Shown one piece after another: positions 52,904 through 63,456 of a stretch of 64,000 nt of DNA. The notes under the pieces were generated by a model. That model did not search any database, was not told where the DNA came from, and saw only the letters and a list, made by a program, of their open reading frames with translations. The stretch's first letter is position 1; each line of letters starts with the position of its first letter. Both the position numbers and the translations under genes were made by a program. Where the stretch lies: NCBI RefSeq assembly GCF_000744705.1, contig NZ_JQML01000001.1:7946017-8010016 (forward strand), written 5' to 3'. This DNA comes from Streptacidiphilus albus JL83. GTDB taxonomy: Bacteria; Actinomycetota; Actinomycetes; Streptomycetales; Streptomycetaceae.

Positions 52904-53047
52904 TGCTCCTACTGGCCGAGCAGGGCCCGTGGCCCGGGACGGCCTCGTGCTGCAGGACCGCCAACGGCCTGAGCGTCTGCGTGGACGGCAACCCGGCCCG
53001 GTGGAGCGCCGACTTCCTCCCCGGCTGAACGCCCGCCCCCGGGGCGG
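52904..53047. other. Gap between the long palindrome and meaB, possible gene remnant
   Basis: A 41-codon plus-strand frame (52903-53028) encodes ANGLSVCVDGNPARWSADF near its end, which looks like part of a secreted protein. It has no ribosome site and starts inside the palindrome, so it is at most a remnant. Nothing else is recognised. Confidence 0.3.
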
Positions 53048-54031
53048 TCAGCCGAACGCGGCCAGCAACTGCTCCGCGGCCAGGCTCGCCGTCAGCGTGC
53101 CGGCCCGGACCCGGCGTTCGAGCTCGGGTGCCAACTGCCGGACGTCGGGGTGCTGGTGGAGTCGGGCCAGTAGCTGGTCGTGGACCATCGCCCAGGTCCA
53201 GTCGACCTGCTGGTCGCGGCGCTTGGCGGCGAGCGAGCCGTCGGCGTCGAGCAGGGCGCGGTGCTGCTGGAGCCGCTCCCAGAGCACGTCCAGCCCCAGG
53301 CCCTCGCGTCCGCTGCAGGTCAGCACCGGGGGCGTCCAGGCGGCCTCGGGGGCGCGCAGCAGGCGCAGCGCGCCGGCGAGTTCGCGGGCGGCGGAGCGGG
53401 CGTCCAACTCGTGGGCGCCGTCGGCCTTGTTGACGGCGACCAGGTCGGCGAGTTCCAGCACGCCCTTCTTGATGCCCTGGAGCTGGTCGCCGGTGCGGGC
53501 GAGGGTCAGCAGCAGGAAGGAGTCGACCATGTTGGCGACCGTGGTCTCGGACTGGCCGACGCCGACGGTCTCCACCAGCACCACGTCGTAGCCGGCCGCC
53601 TCCATCACCACCATGCTCTCCCGGGTCGCCTTGGCGACGCCGCCGAGGGTGCCGGAGGTGGGGGAGGGGCGGACGAAGGCGGCGGGGTCGACGGCCAGCC
53701 GCTCCATCCGGGTCTTGTCGCCCAGGATGGAGCCGCCGGTCCGGGTGGAGGACGGGTCGACGGCGAGCACCGCGACCCGGTGGCCCTGCCCGGTGAGCAT
53801 GGTGCCGAGGCTGTCGATGAAGGTCGACTTACCGACTCCGGGCACGCCGGTGATGCCGATCCGCACCGCGTTGCCGGCCTGCGGCAGCAGCCGGACCAGC
53901 AGCTGCTGGGCCAGCGCCCGGTGGTCGGCGCGGGTGGACTCGACCAGGGTGATCGCCCGCGCGATGGTCGCGCGGGAGCCGTCGAGCACCCCCTTCACGT
54001 ACGCGTCGAGGTCGATGGCGCGCGGTGGCAT
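53048..54031 (-). CDS. meaB: Methylmalonyl-CoA mutase-associated GTPase (G-protein chaperone)
   Basis: 327 aa. G1 loop GVPGVGKST (residues 62-70), the Asp-rich switch region AVDPSSTRTGGSILGDKTRM and VLVETVGVGQSE, and NKAD specificity motif are all typical of MeaB/ArgK. The protein protects and reloads the B12 cofactor of methylmalonyl-CoA mutase. Its ATG (54031) overlaps the mutB stop by one base (TGATG), ensuring balanced production. It is the last gene of mutA-mutB-meaB. Confidence 0.96.
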   Translation of the reverse strand: MPPRAIDLDAYVKGVLDGSRATIARAITLVESTRADHRALAQQLLVRLLPQAGNAVRIGITGVPGVGKSTFIDSLGTMLTGQGHRVAVLAVDPSSTRTGGSILGDKTRMERLAVDPAAFVRPSPTSGTLGGVAKATRESMVVMEAAGYDVVLVETVGVGQSETTVANMVDSFLLLTLARTGDQLQGIKKGVLELADLVAVNKADGAHELDARSAARELAGALRLLRAPEAAWTPPVLTCSGREGLGLDVLWERLQQHRALLDADGSLAAKRRDQQVDWTWAMVHDQLLARLHQHPDVRQLAPELERRVRAGTLTASLAAEQLLAAFG

Positions 54032-56304
54032 CAGACCCCTTCGGTGCCGGGGCCCGACTGGCCGGGGTCCGGGTGGCCGAGCTGCGCGGCCAGCTTGCGC
54101 AGCAGGTCCCCGGCGGCCTCCGGGATCACCGTGCCCGGGGGGAAGACCGCGGCGGCGCCGGCCTCGTACAGGGCCTCGAAGTCCTGCGGGGGGATGACCC
54201 CGCCGACGACGATGGTGATGTCCTCGCGTCCGGCCTCGGCCAGCTCGTGCCGCAGCGCGGGCACCAGGGTGAGGTGACCGGCGGCGAGCGAGGAGACGCC
54301 GACGATGTGCACGTCGGCCTCCACCGCCTGCCGGGCGACCTCGGCCGGGGTCTGGAACAGCGGGCCGACGTCGACGTCGAAGCCCAGGTCGGCGAAGCCG
54401 GTGGCGATCACCTTCTGGCCCCGGTCGTGGCCGTCCTGGCCCATCTTGGCGACCAGGATGCGCGGACGCCGTCCCTCCGCCTCCTCGAACGCCTCGACCA
54501 GCGCGCGGGTCTGCTGCATGGCGCTGGACGCTCCTGCCTCGTCGCGGTACACACCGGTGATGGTACGGATCTGCCCGGCGTGGCGGCCGTAGACCTCCTC
54601 CAGGGCGTCCGAGATCTCGCCGACCGTGGCCATCGCGCGGGCCGCGTCGACGGCCAGCGCCAGCAGGTTGCCTTCGAGTCCCTCACCCGACGCGCCGGCG
54701 CGGGCGGAGGCGGTGAGCGCGCGCAGCGCGGCCTGGCAGGCCTCCTCGTCGCGCTCGGCCCGCAGCCGCTTCAGCTTCTCGACCTGCTGCGCCCGCACCG
54801 AGGAGTTGTCGACCTTGAGGACGTCGATCTGCTCGTCCGTCGCCACCCGGTACTTGTTGACGCCGATGACCGGCTGCCGGCCCGAGTCGATCCGGGCCTG
54901 GGTGCGGGCCGCCGCCTCCTCGATCCGCAGCTTGGGGATGCCCGCGTCGATGGCCTTGGCCATGCCGCCGGCCGCCTCGACCTCCTGGATGTGCTGCCAG
55001 GCGCGGGTCGCCAGGTCGTGGGTCAGCTTCTCCACGTAGGCGCTGCCGCCCCAGGGGTCGATCACCCGGCAGGTGCCGGACTCCTGCTGCAGCAGCAGCT
55101 GGGTGTTGCGGGCGATCCGGGCGGAGAAGTCGGTCGGCAGTGCCAGCGCCTCGTCCAGCGCGTTGGTGTGCAGCGACTGGGTGTGGCCCTGGGTCGCGGC
55201 CATCGCCTCGATGCAGGTGCGGGTGACGTTGTTGAAGACGTCCTGCGCCGTCAGCGACCAGCCCGAGGTCTGCGAATGGGTGCGCAGCGACAGCGACTTG
55301 GGATTCTTCGGGCCGAACTCCCGCACCAGCTTGGCCCAGAGCAGCCGGGCCGCGCGCAGCTTGGCGACCTCCATGAAGAAGTTCATCCCGATCGCCCAGA
55401 AGAACGACAGCCGGGGCGCGAAGGAGTCCACGTCCATCCCGGCCGCGAGCCCGGCCCGCAGGTACTCGACGCCGTCGGCCAGGGTGTAGGCCAGCTCCAG
55501 GTCGGCCGTGGCCCCGGCCTCCTGGATGTGGTAGCCGGAGATGGAGATCGAGTTGTAGCGCGGCATCTTCTTCGATGTGTACGCGAAGATGTCGGAGATG
55601 ATCCGCATCGAGGGCTGCGGCGGGTAGATGTAGGTGTTGCGGACCATGAACTCCTTGAGGATGTCGTTCTGGATGGTCCCCGCCAGCTTCTCCGGGGGCA
55701 CCCCCTGCTCCTCGGCCGCGACGATGTACAGCGCCAGGACCGGCAGCACCGCGCCGTTCATGGTCATCGACACCGACATCCGGTCCAGCGGGATGCCGTC
55801 GAAGAGCTGCCGCATGTCGTAGATGGAGTCGATGGCCACGCCCGCCATGCCGACGTCCCCGGTGACCCTGGGGTGGTCGCTGTCGTAGCCGCGGTGGGTC
55901 GGCAGGTCGAAGGCGACCGACAGGCCCTTCTGCCCGGCCGCCAGGTTGCGGCGGTAGAAGGCGTTGGACTCCTCCGCGGTGGAGAAACCGGCGTACTGCC
56001 GGACCGTCCACGGCTGGTTGACGTACATCGTCGGGTACGGCCCGCGCAGGTACGGGGCGATGCCGGGGTAGGTGGACAGGAAGTCCACGTCCGCCAGGTC
56101 CTCGGCGGTGTACAGCGGCTTGACCGCGATGCCCTCCGGGGTCTCCCAGACCTGCTCGGCGGCGTCCTTGCCGGTCTCCTGCCGCCAGGCCTGCCGCCAC
56201 TGCCCTTCGGTCGCGGTGCCGCCCCGGCCCTCGTCGCCGTGGTCGCCCACCAGGGCGATCTCACTGAAGTCGGGGATCACGCTGGGATCCGTGTCCGGGG
56301 TCAT
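54031..56304 (-). CDS. mutB: Methylmalonyl-CoA mutase large (catalytic) subunit
   Basis: 757 aa, ATG 56304 overlapping mutA by 4 nt. It isomerises (R)-methylmalonyl-CoA and succinyl-CoA with adenosylcobalamin. The substrate barrel has [34 protein letters not shown] and [15 protein letters not shown]. The C-terminal B12 domain has the DxHxxG motif [12 protein letters not shown] with lower axial His626, then the Gly-rich [10 protein letters not shown]. Length matches the family. In actinomycetes it supplies methylmalonyl-CoA for polyketides or drains propionyl-CoA. Confidence 0.98.
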   Translation of the reverse strand: MTPDTDPSVIPDFSEIALVGDHGDEGRGGTATEGQWRQAWRQETGKDAAEQVWETPEGIAVKPLYTAEDLADVDFLSTYPGIAPYLRGPYPTMYVNQPWTVRQYAGFSTAEESNAFYRRNLAAGQKGLSVAFDLPTHRGYDSDHPRVTGDVGMAGVAIDSIYDMRQLFDGIPLDRMSVSMTMNGAVLPVLALYIVAAEEQGVPPEKLAGTIQNDILKEFMVRNTYIYPPQPSMRIISDIFAYTSKKMPRYNSISISGYHIQEAGATADLELAYTLADGVEYLRAGLAAGMDVDSFAPRLSFFWAIGMNFFMEVAKLRAARLLWAKLVREFGPKNPKSLSLRTHSQTSGWSLTAQDVFNNVTRTCIEAMAATQGHTQSLHTNALDEALALPTDFSARIARNTQLLLQQESGTCRVIDPWGGSAYVEKLTHDLATRAWQHIQEVEAAGGMAKAIDAGIPKLRIEEAAARTQARIDSGRQPVIGVNKYRVATDEQIDVLKVDNSSVRAQQVEKLKRLRAERDEEACQAALRALTASARAGASGEGLEGNLLALAVDAARAMATVGEISDALEEVYGRHAGQIRTITGVYRDEAGASSAMQQTRALVEAFEEAEGRRPRILVAKMGQDGHDRGQKVIATGFADLGFDVDVGPLFQTPAEVARQAVEADVHIVGVSSLAAGHLTLVPALRHELAEAGREDITIVVGGVIPPQDFEALYEAGAAAVFPPGTVIPEAAGDLLRKLAAQLGHPDPGQSGPGTEGV

Positions 56305-58169
56305 CGCGCCACTCCGCTCTCGTCCAGGGCGGACGTCAGCACCTCGACGGCGTCGCACCCCATGAACACATACCCGTCGACACCGGCCCACGCACCCGGC
56401 CGGCCCGCCAGCAGCACCCGGGTCGCGCCCGCAGCGCGCAGCTCCGCCGCCGCGTCGTGCGCCTGCTCGGCGTAGAGCGCGTCGCTGGAGCAGAGGCAGG
56501 CGACGGTCGCGCCGCTCCCGGCGAAGCCCGCCGCGCCGCTGCCCGACACCGGCTCCAGGCCGCCCGCCGCGAACAGGTTCGCCGCGAAGGAGGAGCGCCC
56601 GGTGTGCGCGGCGGCCGGACCCAGCGTCGCCAGGTAGACCCTCGGCCGCTCGCCGGTCGCCGCCAGCTGCGCGTCCGAACGGGCCCGCAGCGCCTCGTAC
56701 ACCGCCGAGCTGCGCACCTGCGGCAGCCCGCCGCCGAGCGCGGCCGGAGCCGGCTCGCGCACCGGCAGCCGCTCGCCGAGGTTCGGGAACTCGCTCACGC
56801 CGGTGATCGGCTCCCGGCGGTGCGCCAGGTCGGCCTCGCGCTGCGCCCAGGTCCCGGCGATCCGGTCCCGGACCAACCCGGACTGCAGCGCCGCGAGTTG
56901 GCCGCCGGCCCGCTCGATCTCCTGGAACCAGCTCCAGGCGGCGTGCGCCAGCTCGTCCGTCAACTCCTCGACGTACCAGGAGCCGCCGGCCGGGTCGATC
57001 ACCCGGGCCAGGTGGGACTCCTCCAGCAGCACCGACTGGGTGTTGCGGGCGATCCGCCGGGCGAAGGCGTCGGGCAGGCCGAGCTCCGCGTCGAAGGGCA
57101 GCACGGTCACCGCGTCCGCGCCGCCGACCCCGGCGGCCATGCAGGCCAGCGTGGTCCGCAGCATGTTCACCCACGGGTCGCGGGCGGTCATCATCACGGC
57201 CGAGCTCACCGCGTGCTGCCGCTGCGCGGCATTGGCGTCGGAGACGCCGCTGACCCGGGCGACCCGGGCCCACAGCCGGCGCGCCGCGCGCAGCTTGGCG
57301 ATCGTCAGGAACTGGTCGGCGGTGGCCGCGTAGCGGAACTCCAGCTGGGCGGCGGCCGCGTCGGCGGACAGCCCCGAGGCGGTCAGCCGGCGCAGGTACG
57401 CCACCGCCGTCGCCAGCGCGCAGCCCAGCTCCTCGGCGGGCGAGGCGCCGGCCTCGTGGTAGATCGTGGCGTCCACCGTCAGCGCCCGGACGCCGGGCCA
57501 GTCGCGGTCGCAGCGCAGCGCCAGCGCGGCGGCCTCCGGCAGCAGTTCCTCGCCGCTGCCGGTACGGGCCAGCAGCCCCAGCGGGTCCGCGCCCAGGCCG
57601 CCCCGGGCGTCGCCGGCGGCGACCCCGCGCTCGGCGTACAGCGCGAACAACTCCTCGGCGGCGGCCGGGAACTCCGCCCCGGGGTCCAGCACGACCGAGG
57701 CCAGGTCCAGGTACACGCCGCGCAGGGCCTGCGGCAGGTCGGCGACCGGCAGCCCGGCCCGACCCAGGGTCAGCCAGAGGGAGGTGACGCCGTGCTCCAG
57801 GTCGGCGAGCACCGCCTCGTTGGCCCGCACCGGGTCCGGGTCGGCGTGCCGCTGCCGGACGTCCCACCCGTCCACGGACGAGCCCTGGGCCCGGCCGCCG
57901 CGCACGAACGGCGGCAGGCCCGGGTAGCCGGGGTCGACGCCGCGGCCGTCCCCGGCCGGCGCGTCCTCGGCCGTGTAGAGCGGACGGGCCCGGAGCCCGT
58001 CCTGGAGCGCGGTGCTCAGGGCGTCCTCGGCGCGCGCGCCGGTGACCTGCTCGTCGAGGACTCCGGAAGCGGACTTGCGGAGGACGCCTTCGACCAGGCG
58101 CTGCCATTGCTCGCGGCTCGCGTCCGGGAAGTCGGCGGCGAGCGGGAGCCCTTCGGGGGGTGCCGTCAT
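56301..58169 (-). CDS. mutA: Methylmalonyl-CoA mutase small subunit
   Basis: 622 aa, ATG 58169. It is co-linear with MutB but divergent ([64 protein letters not shown]). The C-terminal domain has no DxHxxG cobalamin motif, as expected for the non-catalytic subunit. It forms the heterodimer with MutB, and is the first gene of the operon. Confidence 0.96.
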   Translation of the reverse strand: MTAPPEGLPLAADFPDASREQWQRLVEGVLRKSASGVLDEQVTGARAEDALSTALQDGLRARPLYTAEDAPAGDGRGVDPGYPGLPPFVRGGRAQGSSVDGWDVRQRHADPDPVRANEAVLADLEHGVTSLWLTLGRAGLPVADLPQALRGVYLDLASVVLDPGAEFPAAAEELFALYAERGVAAGDARGGLGADPLGLLARTGSGEELLPEAAALALRCDRDWPGVRALTVDATIYHEAGASPAEELGCALATAVAYLRRLTASGLSADAAAAQLEFRYAATADQFLTIAKLRAARRLWARVARVSGVSDANAAQRQHAVSSAVMMTARDPWVNMLRTTLACMAAGVGGADAVTVLPFDAELGLPDAFARRIARNTQSVLLEESHLARVIDPAGGSWYVEELTDELAHAAWSWFQEIERAGGQLAALQSGLVRDRIAGTWAQREADLAHRREPITGVSEFPNLGERLPVREPAPAALGGGLPQVRSSAVYEALRARSDAQLAATGERPRVYLATLGPAAAHTGRSSFAANLFAAGGLEPVSGSGAAGFAGSGATVACLCSSDALYAEQAHDAAAELRAAGATRVLLAGRPGAWAGVDGYVFMGCDAVEVLTSALDESGVAR

Positions 58170-58241
58170 GAAGGGAAAGTTAGCGCGCGCCGACGTAGAT
58201 CAGCAGCATGGCACGACTGTGACCTTGGCCTCTTTGCACTC

Positions 58242-58272
58242 GGCGCCCTACGGAGTGTCACCGCAGGGCGCC
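58242..58272 (-). terminator. Hairpin after the zinc-ribbon gene
   Basis: GGCGCCCT (58242-58249) pairs with AGGGCGCC (58265-58272); CGG/CCG inside lengthens the stem past one mismatch, leaving a 7-nt loop. It lies downstream of the minus-strand zinc-ribbon gene and upstream of mutA. Confidence 0.6.
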
Positions 58273-58313
58273 CGTTGGCGTGCGGGAAGCCGGGACAAAG
58301 CCGGAGGAAAGCC

Positions 58314-58994
58314 TCAGCGGCGGGTGCCGCAGTCGGGGCAGAAGGCGGCGGACGGGGGCAGCTCGGCCTGGCAGCCCGTGCAGCTGTCCGGTGCCGCGAG
58401 CCGGTGGCCGCAGCCGGGGCAGAACCGGGAGCCGTGGGTCTCGGCCCGGCACTCGGGGCAGACCAGCTGCTGCGCCGACTCGACGTCCACCGCCTGCGCC
58501 CGGGTCTCGCCGACGGAGTAGGCCCGCTGGGCGGCCACGTCGTTCAGCCCGCGCTGCCGGGCCGCCGCGACCTCGGCCGCGGTGTCCGGGGCGCAGACCA
58601 GGCACAGGCCCTGGGCCGCGTTCCAGCAACTGCCGCAGACATGGCTGGTGCAGCGCGCGCAGCGGTTGAAGTGGCCGGAGGCCTCGGCTATCGCCCGCTT
58701 GAAGGCGGCGTCCCGGGACGGGCCCCAGTTGGCGCCGACCAGCCCGTTGATCGCGGTGCTGGCCTCGCTGCCGGTCCGGCCGAGCACGCCCCAGGCGGTC
58801 CCGGCCGCCTTGTCGAGCCAACCGGCCATCCGGCCGCTGGTGTACGGCTGGAAGGGGGAGCGCCAGGTGTCGTTGCACCGCTGGCAGGAGAACTCGAACT
58901 GGAAGCCGGCGCCGGTCCCGTACTGCTCGGACAGGTCGCGGTGGTTGTTGCTGAAGTGGATCTCGCTGCTGTTGCCGCTGTCCATGCTGTCCAT
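58314..58994 (-). CDS. Multi-zinc-ribbon protein
   Basis: 226 aa if started at ATG 58994; ATG 58985 and a longer frame to 59090 are alternatives and none has a clean ribosome site. Pairs of CxxC knuckles recur: FSCQRCND (near 38), RCARCTSHVCGSCW then CLVCAP (near 110-135), LVCPECRAE ... RFCPGCGHR, and CTGCQAE ... AFCPDCGTRR at the C-terminus. The central part is helical (GWLDKAAGTAWGVL). It is a scaffold-like zinc-ribbon protein of unknown role, and no membrane segment is seen. Two YbjQ-type domains are encoded 3 kb away, a combination seen in actinomycetes. Confidence 0.75.
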   Translation of the reverse strand: MDSMDSGNSSEIHFSNNHRDLSEQYGTGAGFQFEFSCQRCNDTWRSPFQPYTSGRMAGWLDKAAGTAWGVLGRTGSEASTAINGLVGANWGPSRDAAFKRAIAEASGHFNRCARCTSHVCGSCWNAAQGLCLVCAPDTAAEVAAARQRGLNDVAAQRAYSVGETRAQAVDVESAQQLVCPECRAETHGSRFCPGCGHRLAAPDSCTGCQAELPPSAAFCPDCGTRR

Positions 58995-59253
58995 GCTGCG
59001 CGTGCCCCCGGGGTGGTCCCAGCCGGTCGGAAAGGGAAGGGACGGTGTGGGTGTGCCAGATGGCGCCTCCGTCCGGGCATAGCGTGACACAGCGAAGTGA
59101 CAGCTACGAGAGTTCCGCGATGGATCAATTCCGAACTGTTATGCCGGTTCCCGCAGGCCGCCGGGCCGGCGAAAGGGAAACCGCCCCCGGCAGTCGTACG
59201 GCCGGGGACGGTGCTTCGTCGGCGAATTGATGTTCTGTCATGTACGAGAGCCG

Positions 59254-59790
59254 TCACCGGCCGGTGGCGACCGGGGCGGGCGCCTGGGCCGGCTGCCGCT
59301 CGGTGACCCGACGCGCCTTGGCGGCGAGCGCCCCGGTGCGGGCCAGCAGCATCGCCACCGACAGGAAGATCAGGGCGTCGGTGAGCGCCCCCACGCCGAT
59401 CTGGTTGTTCATCATCCAGCGCCCGAGCTGCGCGCTGAAGACGTGGTTCGCGCCGTAGGCGAAGTAGATGCGGGCGCCGATGACCGCCACCCAGATCAGC
59501 CCGTACGGCAGGCCGGCCGTCGAGACGGCCGTGCCCGTCTGCTCGTCGCGGCCGACCCGCATCAGCGCGGCGGCGACCACGCCCAGGACCAACCCCGCAG
59601 CGGAGGCCGCGACTTCGAGCGCCAGGCCGTTGCCCGACGTGGCCATGGACTTGAGGTAGAACGGGATGATCACCGCTGCCGCGATGAACGGCCGGGCCAG
59701 CCGCAGCAGGCCGACCTTGCGGCGGCCGAGGTCGGAGGCCAGCACCATGACGAGGATGACGAGGTTGGGGATCAGCACACTGGCGGTCAT
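59254..59790 (-). CDS. Small multi-pass membrane protein of unknown family
   Basis: 178 aa with about five hydrophobic helices: [64 protein letters not shown] and [16 protein letters not shown] cannot name the family; similarity in layout to DUF1453/CcdC-like proteins is only a suggestion. It is divergent from the two-component pair at 59973, so it may be regulated by it. Confidence 0.7.
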   Translation of the reverse strand: MTASVLIPNLVILVMVLASDLGRRKVGLLRLARPFIAAAVIIPFYLKSMATSGNGLALEVAASAAGLVLGVVAAALMRVGRDEQTGTAVSTAGLPYGLIWVAVIGARIYFAYGANHVFSAQLGRWMMNNQIGVGALTDALIFLSVAMLLARTGALAAKARRVTERQPAQAPAPVATGR

Positions 59791-59972
59791 GACGAACTCC
59801 TGGACGAGGTGGGGCGGGCCGAGGCGGTGTCGCCTTCCTGGTCAAAGCTAGGGAGCGGGCCCCGGCCGGCACGTCCGTCCACGGCTTGACCCCGGGTTGA
59901 CGCGCCCGTCTCCACCCGGGGTCAACCCGGCGGTCCTGCCCGGTCGGCGGGCGTGCCGGATACCGTGGGACC

Positions 59973-61160
59973 GTGTCCCCCTCACTCACTGCCCGCTGGG
60001 ATTCCGTGGTCGTCGGCAATCCGGGCATGCCCGCAACGCTCTACTCCATCCGGATCCTGGTGCTGGTCGTCGTGCTCGGCACGGTTCCGCTCGCCGAACC
60101 GCACCTGGGGGTCGGCGCCCGCGGCACCGCCGTCGCCGTCACCCTCGCGGTGTCCGTCGTCAGCGGGATCGTCTGGCTGCTCGTCCAGGAACGCGAGCGG
60201 CCGATGATCGCGTCGCTGGCGGTGATGGGGGTGGCCTCGGGCGCCCTCGCCGGGCTGTCCCCGTTCAGCACCGCCGTCGCGGTCGGCTGCGTGGTCACCT
60301 CCTCCGCCGCCGTCCGGCTCCCGGCCGAGACCTCGATCGCCATCACGGCGGCGACCGTGGCCTCCTTCCTGTCGGCGGGCCTGGCGGTCGGAACGCCCAC
60401 CATGGTGCTGCTCGGCTACCCGCTCGGCTTCGCCGGGCTGTGGGCATTCGGCCGGACCCGGCACGCCTACCTGCTCCGGGCGATGCAGGCCGAGCGGACG
60501 CTGGTGGAGGCCCGCCGGGCGCACGCGGCCGAGACGCAGGCGGCCGCGCTCGCCGAGCGGGCCAGGATCGCCCGGGAGATCCACGACGTGCTCGCCCATT
60601 CGCTCGCGGCGGTCTCGGTGAACCTCCAGGCCGCGGAGGGGCTGCTCGGCGAACTCCCGTCCGGGAGCCCCGAGCTGGCCAAGGCGATCGAGTGCGTCGG
60701 CCGGGCCGGGGCGTTCACCAGGCAGGGGCTGGTCGAGGCCCGGCAGGCGATCGTGGCACTGCGCGACGACGCCACCCCGCTCCTCGACCAGGTCTCGACG
60801 CTGGCCGAGGAGCGGCACGCGGACGGTGAGGCGGTCGACTTCGGCGTCACCGGCTCACCCCGGCCGGTCCCCACCGAGGCGGGGCTCGCCGCCTACCGGA
60901 CCGCGCAGGAGGCGCTGACCAACGCCCGGAAGCACGCCCCCGGCCAGCCGGTGCGCCTGGAGCTCGAATTCACGCCGACCGCGATCGCGGTCCGGGTCGC
61001 CAACCCGCTACCGCCGGTCGGCGCCGGCGGACCGCTGTCCGCCAGCGGCGCCGGCTACGGGCTCACCGGCCTGCGGGAGCGCGCCGCGCTGGGCGGGGGC
61101 ACGCTGGTGGCGGGGCCGGTCGACGGCGAGTGGCGGGTATGCCTCAGAATTCCGGCATGA
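59973..61160 (+). CDS. Two-component sensor histidine kinase (HisKA_3 type)
   Basis: 395 aa from GTG 59973. Four to six membrane helices (about 22-160), then a coiled segment AERTLVEARRAHAAETQAAAL, phosphoacceptor EIHDVLAHSLAAV and ATPase motifs AQEALTNARKHAPGQP and GYGLTGLRERAALGGG. The N/G1 boxes are shorter than in large kinases, as usual for NarX-type actinobacterial sensors. The stop overlaps the regulator start (ATGA). Confidence 0.93.
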   Translation: MSPSLTARWDSVVVGNPGMPATLYSIRILVLVVVLGTVPLAEPHLGVGARGTAVAVTLAVSVVSGIVWLLVQERERPMIASLAVMGVASGALAGLSPFSTAVAVGCVVTSSAAVRLPAETSIAITAATVASFLSAGLAVGTPTMVLLGYPLGFAGLWAFGRTRHAYLLRAMQAERTLVEARRAHAAETQAAALAERARIAREIHDVLAHSLAAVSVNLQAAEGLLGELPSGSPELAKAIECVGRAGAFTRQGLVEARQAIVALRDDATPLLDQVSTLAEERHADGEAVDFGVTGSPRPVPTEAGLAAYRTAQEALTNARKHAPGQPVRLELEFTPTAIAVRVANPLPPVGAGGPLSASGAGYGLTGLRERAALGGGTLVAGPVDGEWRVCLRIPA

Positions 61161-61867
61161 GCAGCGAGAGCGTCGATGGTTCGGATCCGGTGGGCGTGAT
61201 CGTCGTGGACGACCAGTCCGCCGTGCGCGAGGGGCTGGTGCTGCTGCTCGGCACGCTCTCCGGCATCACCGTGACCGGCCAGGCGGCCGACGGCGAGAGC
61301 GCGGTGGAGCTGGTCGCGGCGGTGCACCCGCAGGTCGTGCTCATGGACCTGAACATGCCCGGCTGCGGCGGGGCGGAGGCCACCCGGCGGATCACCGGGG
61401 CCCACCCCGACACCCGGGTCGTGGTGCTCACCACCTACGCCGACGACGAGTCCATCATCGGCGCGCTCCAGGCGGGGGCGCTCGGCTACCTGACCAAGGA
61501 CGCCACCAGGGCGGAGATCGGACGGGCGGTGCTGGCCGCAGCGGCCGGGCAGGCCGTGCTGGACCCGGGCGTCCAGCAGCGGCTGCTGTCCGCCGCCGTA
61601 CGCGGGGTCCCGTCCCCGGCGGTGCCCGGCCAAGCCGCCCAGGCCGCCGAGGCTGCGGGCGACACCGAGCTCACCCCGCGCGAGGCCGAGGTGCTGGTGC
61701 TGATCGCAGCCGGCCAGACCAACCGCGAGATCGCCAGGACCCTCTTCGTCAGCGAGGCGACGGTCAAGACGCACGTCAACCGGATCTTCATGAAGACCGG
61801 ATCCCGCGACCGCGCCCAGGCCATGCGCTACGCCTTCACCCACGGCCTCGCCCGGCCGACGTCCTGA
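61157..61867 (+). CDS. NarL/FixJ-family response regulator
   Basis: 236 aa, coupled to the kinase. Receiver with Asp18-Asp19, phosphoacceptor Asp64 (VVLMDLNMPGCGG) and Lys in GYLTKDATR. LuxR HTH: LTPREAEVLVLIAAGQTNREIARTL with VKTHVNRIFMKTGSRDRAQA. Likely controls the divergent membrane protein gene. Confidence 0.95.
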   Translation: MSSESVDGSDPVGVIVVDDQSAVREGLVLLLGTLSGITVTGQAADGESAVELVAAVHPQVVLMDLNMPGCGGAEATRRITGAHPDTRVVVLTTYADDESIIGALQAGALGYLTKDATRAEIGRAVLAAAAGQAVLDPGVQQRLLSAAVRGVPSPAVPGQAAQAAEAAGDTELTPREAEVLVLIAAGQTNREIARTLFVSEATVKTHVNRIFMKTGSRDRAQAMRYAFTHGLARPTS

Positions 61868-61963
61868 GCGGGATGCCCGCCGTCCACGGCGACCGGCGCC
61901 GGCGCTACGATCGCGCGGTCGTGTCGCCGGTTCGCCGGCTCGGTTCCCAGCAGGAGGCTCCCC

Positions 61964-62776
61964 ATGAGCGCAAAGCCCGGCCCCGCTCCCGTCCAGGTCT
62001 CGGAGATCGCACGCGGACGGCTGGACGGCTCCCGGGCCGGCCGCCCCTGCTTCACCTCCGACCTGTCCGTCAACGAATTCGTCCTGGTGACCCAGGCCGG
62101 CTTCGAACCGCTGGGCATGGTGATGGGCACCAGCGTCTACCACGTCGGCATACAGACGGCCGGCTGGAAGGTCAGCCAGGAGCTGGGCGTGCTGACCCAG
62201 GCCATGTACAACGTGCGCGAACTGGCGATGAGCCGGATGGAGGCCGAGGCGGCGCAGCTCGGCGCGGACGGCGTGGTCGGCGTCGTGCTGCGGCCGATGA
62301 ACTACGCCTTCCTCGGCGAGGTCATCGAGTACGTCGCCGTCGGCACGGCCGTCCGCGCCACCGACGGCCGGGGCTACCGCGCCCCGGACGGGCGGCCGTT
62401 CACCACCAACCTGTCCGGCCAGGACTTCTGGACCCTGTGGCAGCACGGCTGGCTGCCGCGCCGGCTGGTGCTGGGCAACTGCGTCTACCACGTCGCGCAC
62501 CAGTCGCTCCGGCAGACCATGTCCCAGGTCGGCCAGAACGCCGAGCTGCCGATCTTCACCCAGGCCCTCTACGACGCACGGGAGTTGGCGATGGCCCGGA
62601 TGCAGTACGAGGGCCAGCAGATGGGCGCGGACGGCATCGTCGGCACCCGGGTCGACGACTTCCAGTACTGGGGCGAGCACGGCATCGAGTTCTTCGCCAC
62701 GGGCACGGCCGTCAGCCGGATCCGCCCCGACGCGGCCCCGGTCCAGCCCACGCTGACCATGCCCCTCAACGGCTAG
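61964..62776 (+). CDS. Tandem YbjQ-type (heavy-metal-binding fold) protein
   Basis: 270 aa. The ATG at 61964 has AGGAGG (61952-61957) 6 nt upstream. It contains two copies of a YbjQ/UPF0145-like unit: VTQAGFEPLGMVMGTSVYHV ... AAQLGADGVVGVVLR (about 40-125) and WQHGWLPRRLVLGNCVYHVA ... GQQMGADGIVGTRVD (about 145-255). The GADGVVG / GADGIVG core is characteristic. Function in the cell is unknown. It is convergent with the tiny gene pair downstream (stops overlap at 62773-62776). Confidence 0.85.
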   Translation: MSAKPGPAPVQVSEIARGRLDGSRAGRPCFTSDLSVNEFVLVTQAGFEPLGMVMGTSVYHVGIQTAGWKVSQELGVLTQAMYNVRELAMSRMEAEAAQLGADGVVGVVLRPMNYAFLGEVIEYVAVGTAVRATDGRGYRAPDGRPFTTNLSGQDFWTLWQHGWLPRRLVLGNCVYHVAHQSLRQTMSQVGQNAELPIFTQALYDARELAMARMQYEGQQMGADGIVGTRVDDFQYWGEHGIEFFATGTAVSRIRPDAAPVQPTLTMPLNG

Positions 62777-63021
62777 CCATCAAGTTCCGCTGGAGATCGG
62801 GGCCTCGGGCCGTGGGCGGCGCTGCTGTCGGGACGGCAGGCGTCCGCAGCATCCGCGCAGCGGAGGCAGCGGCACGGGGGGAAGGCGGCACGCAGGCTGC
62901 GCGGGCTGCCTTCCGAGCGCGTGACCGGCAACTCCGTGCGTGCGCCCGTCGCCCGGTCCACGCGGTAGACCCGTAAGGTCATCCGCCCGGTCCTGCCCGT
63001 CGGGCCGTCGGCAGCGGTCAT
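62773..63021 (-). CDS. Tiny 82-aa protein with Cys cluster, coupled to the next gene
   Basis: ATG 63021 lies in the stop of the preceding gene (ATGA, 63018-63021), which argues that it is real. The middle has MTLRVYRVDRATGARTEL, and then PPCRCLRCADAADACR with four cysteines in 14 residues, followed by a Ser/Pro-rich tail. It could be a small zinc-binding or redox protein. I do not recognise the family. Confidence 0.5.
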   Translation of the reverse strand: MTAADGPTGRTGRMTLRVYRVDRATGARTELPVTRSEGSPRSLRAAFPPCRCLRCADAADACRPDSSAAHGPRPRSPAELDG

Positions 63022-63305
63022 TCCGTCCGCCCCTGCTCGCCCGAGGCGGCAGCCACCGGCACGTCGTCGGCCGGGCGGCGGGCGCGGTGGTGCGTCTCCA
63101 GCAGCTGCGACACCTGGTCGAGCGCGGCCGGCTCGACCACCCCGATCCGAACCCCCCACTCGCCCCGCGCCGACCGCTGCACCGCGCCCGAGGGCACGTC
63201 GAACCCGAGCAGCCCCATCGCCGCGAGGAACCGGATCCGCGCCCCGTACGCCGACTGCTCGGGGTCCGTCTCCGACCGGCTGCTTCCTTCGGAATGCTGG
63301 GTCAT
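63018..63305 (-). CDS. Small 95-aa protein divergent from the XRE regulator
   Basis: ATG 63305 with AAGGAG about 9 nt upstream. It reads AYGARIRFLAAMGLLGFDVPSG, then WGVRIGVVEPAALDQVSQLL, a mixed helix/strand protein with polar ends. Not recognised. It is coupled to the Cys-rich gene and is divergent from an XRE/DUF5753-type gene, whose usual partner is a DUF397 protein; this is not obviously a DUF397 protein. Confidence 0.6.
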   Translation of the reverse strand: MTQHSEGSSRSETDPEQSAYGARIRFLAAMGLLGFDVPSGAVQRSARGEWGVRIGVVEPAALDQVSQLLETHHRARRPADDVPVAAASGEQGRTE

Positions 63306-63456
63306 GGTCTGAATTCTCCTTCTGCAAAAGGGAACTGAAAGGCAGGCGGAATCGGGCCCGGCAGGGCTTCAGCATGATTCGGCCGCCGGCGGGGCATCTC
63401 CTGAATACGCTCCCGATCGAGTGTCGCGCCGTGACAGGACGGCAACCAAGAAAGTC

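Noticed and set aside
52903..53028. 41-codon frame starting inside the long palindrome
   Set aside because: Too short, no ribosome site, starts within the inverted repeat; kept only as a possible remnant.
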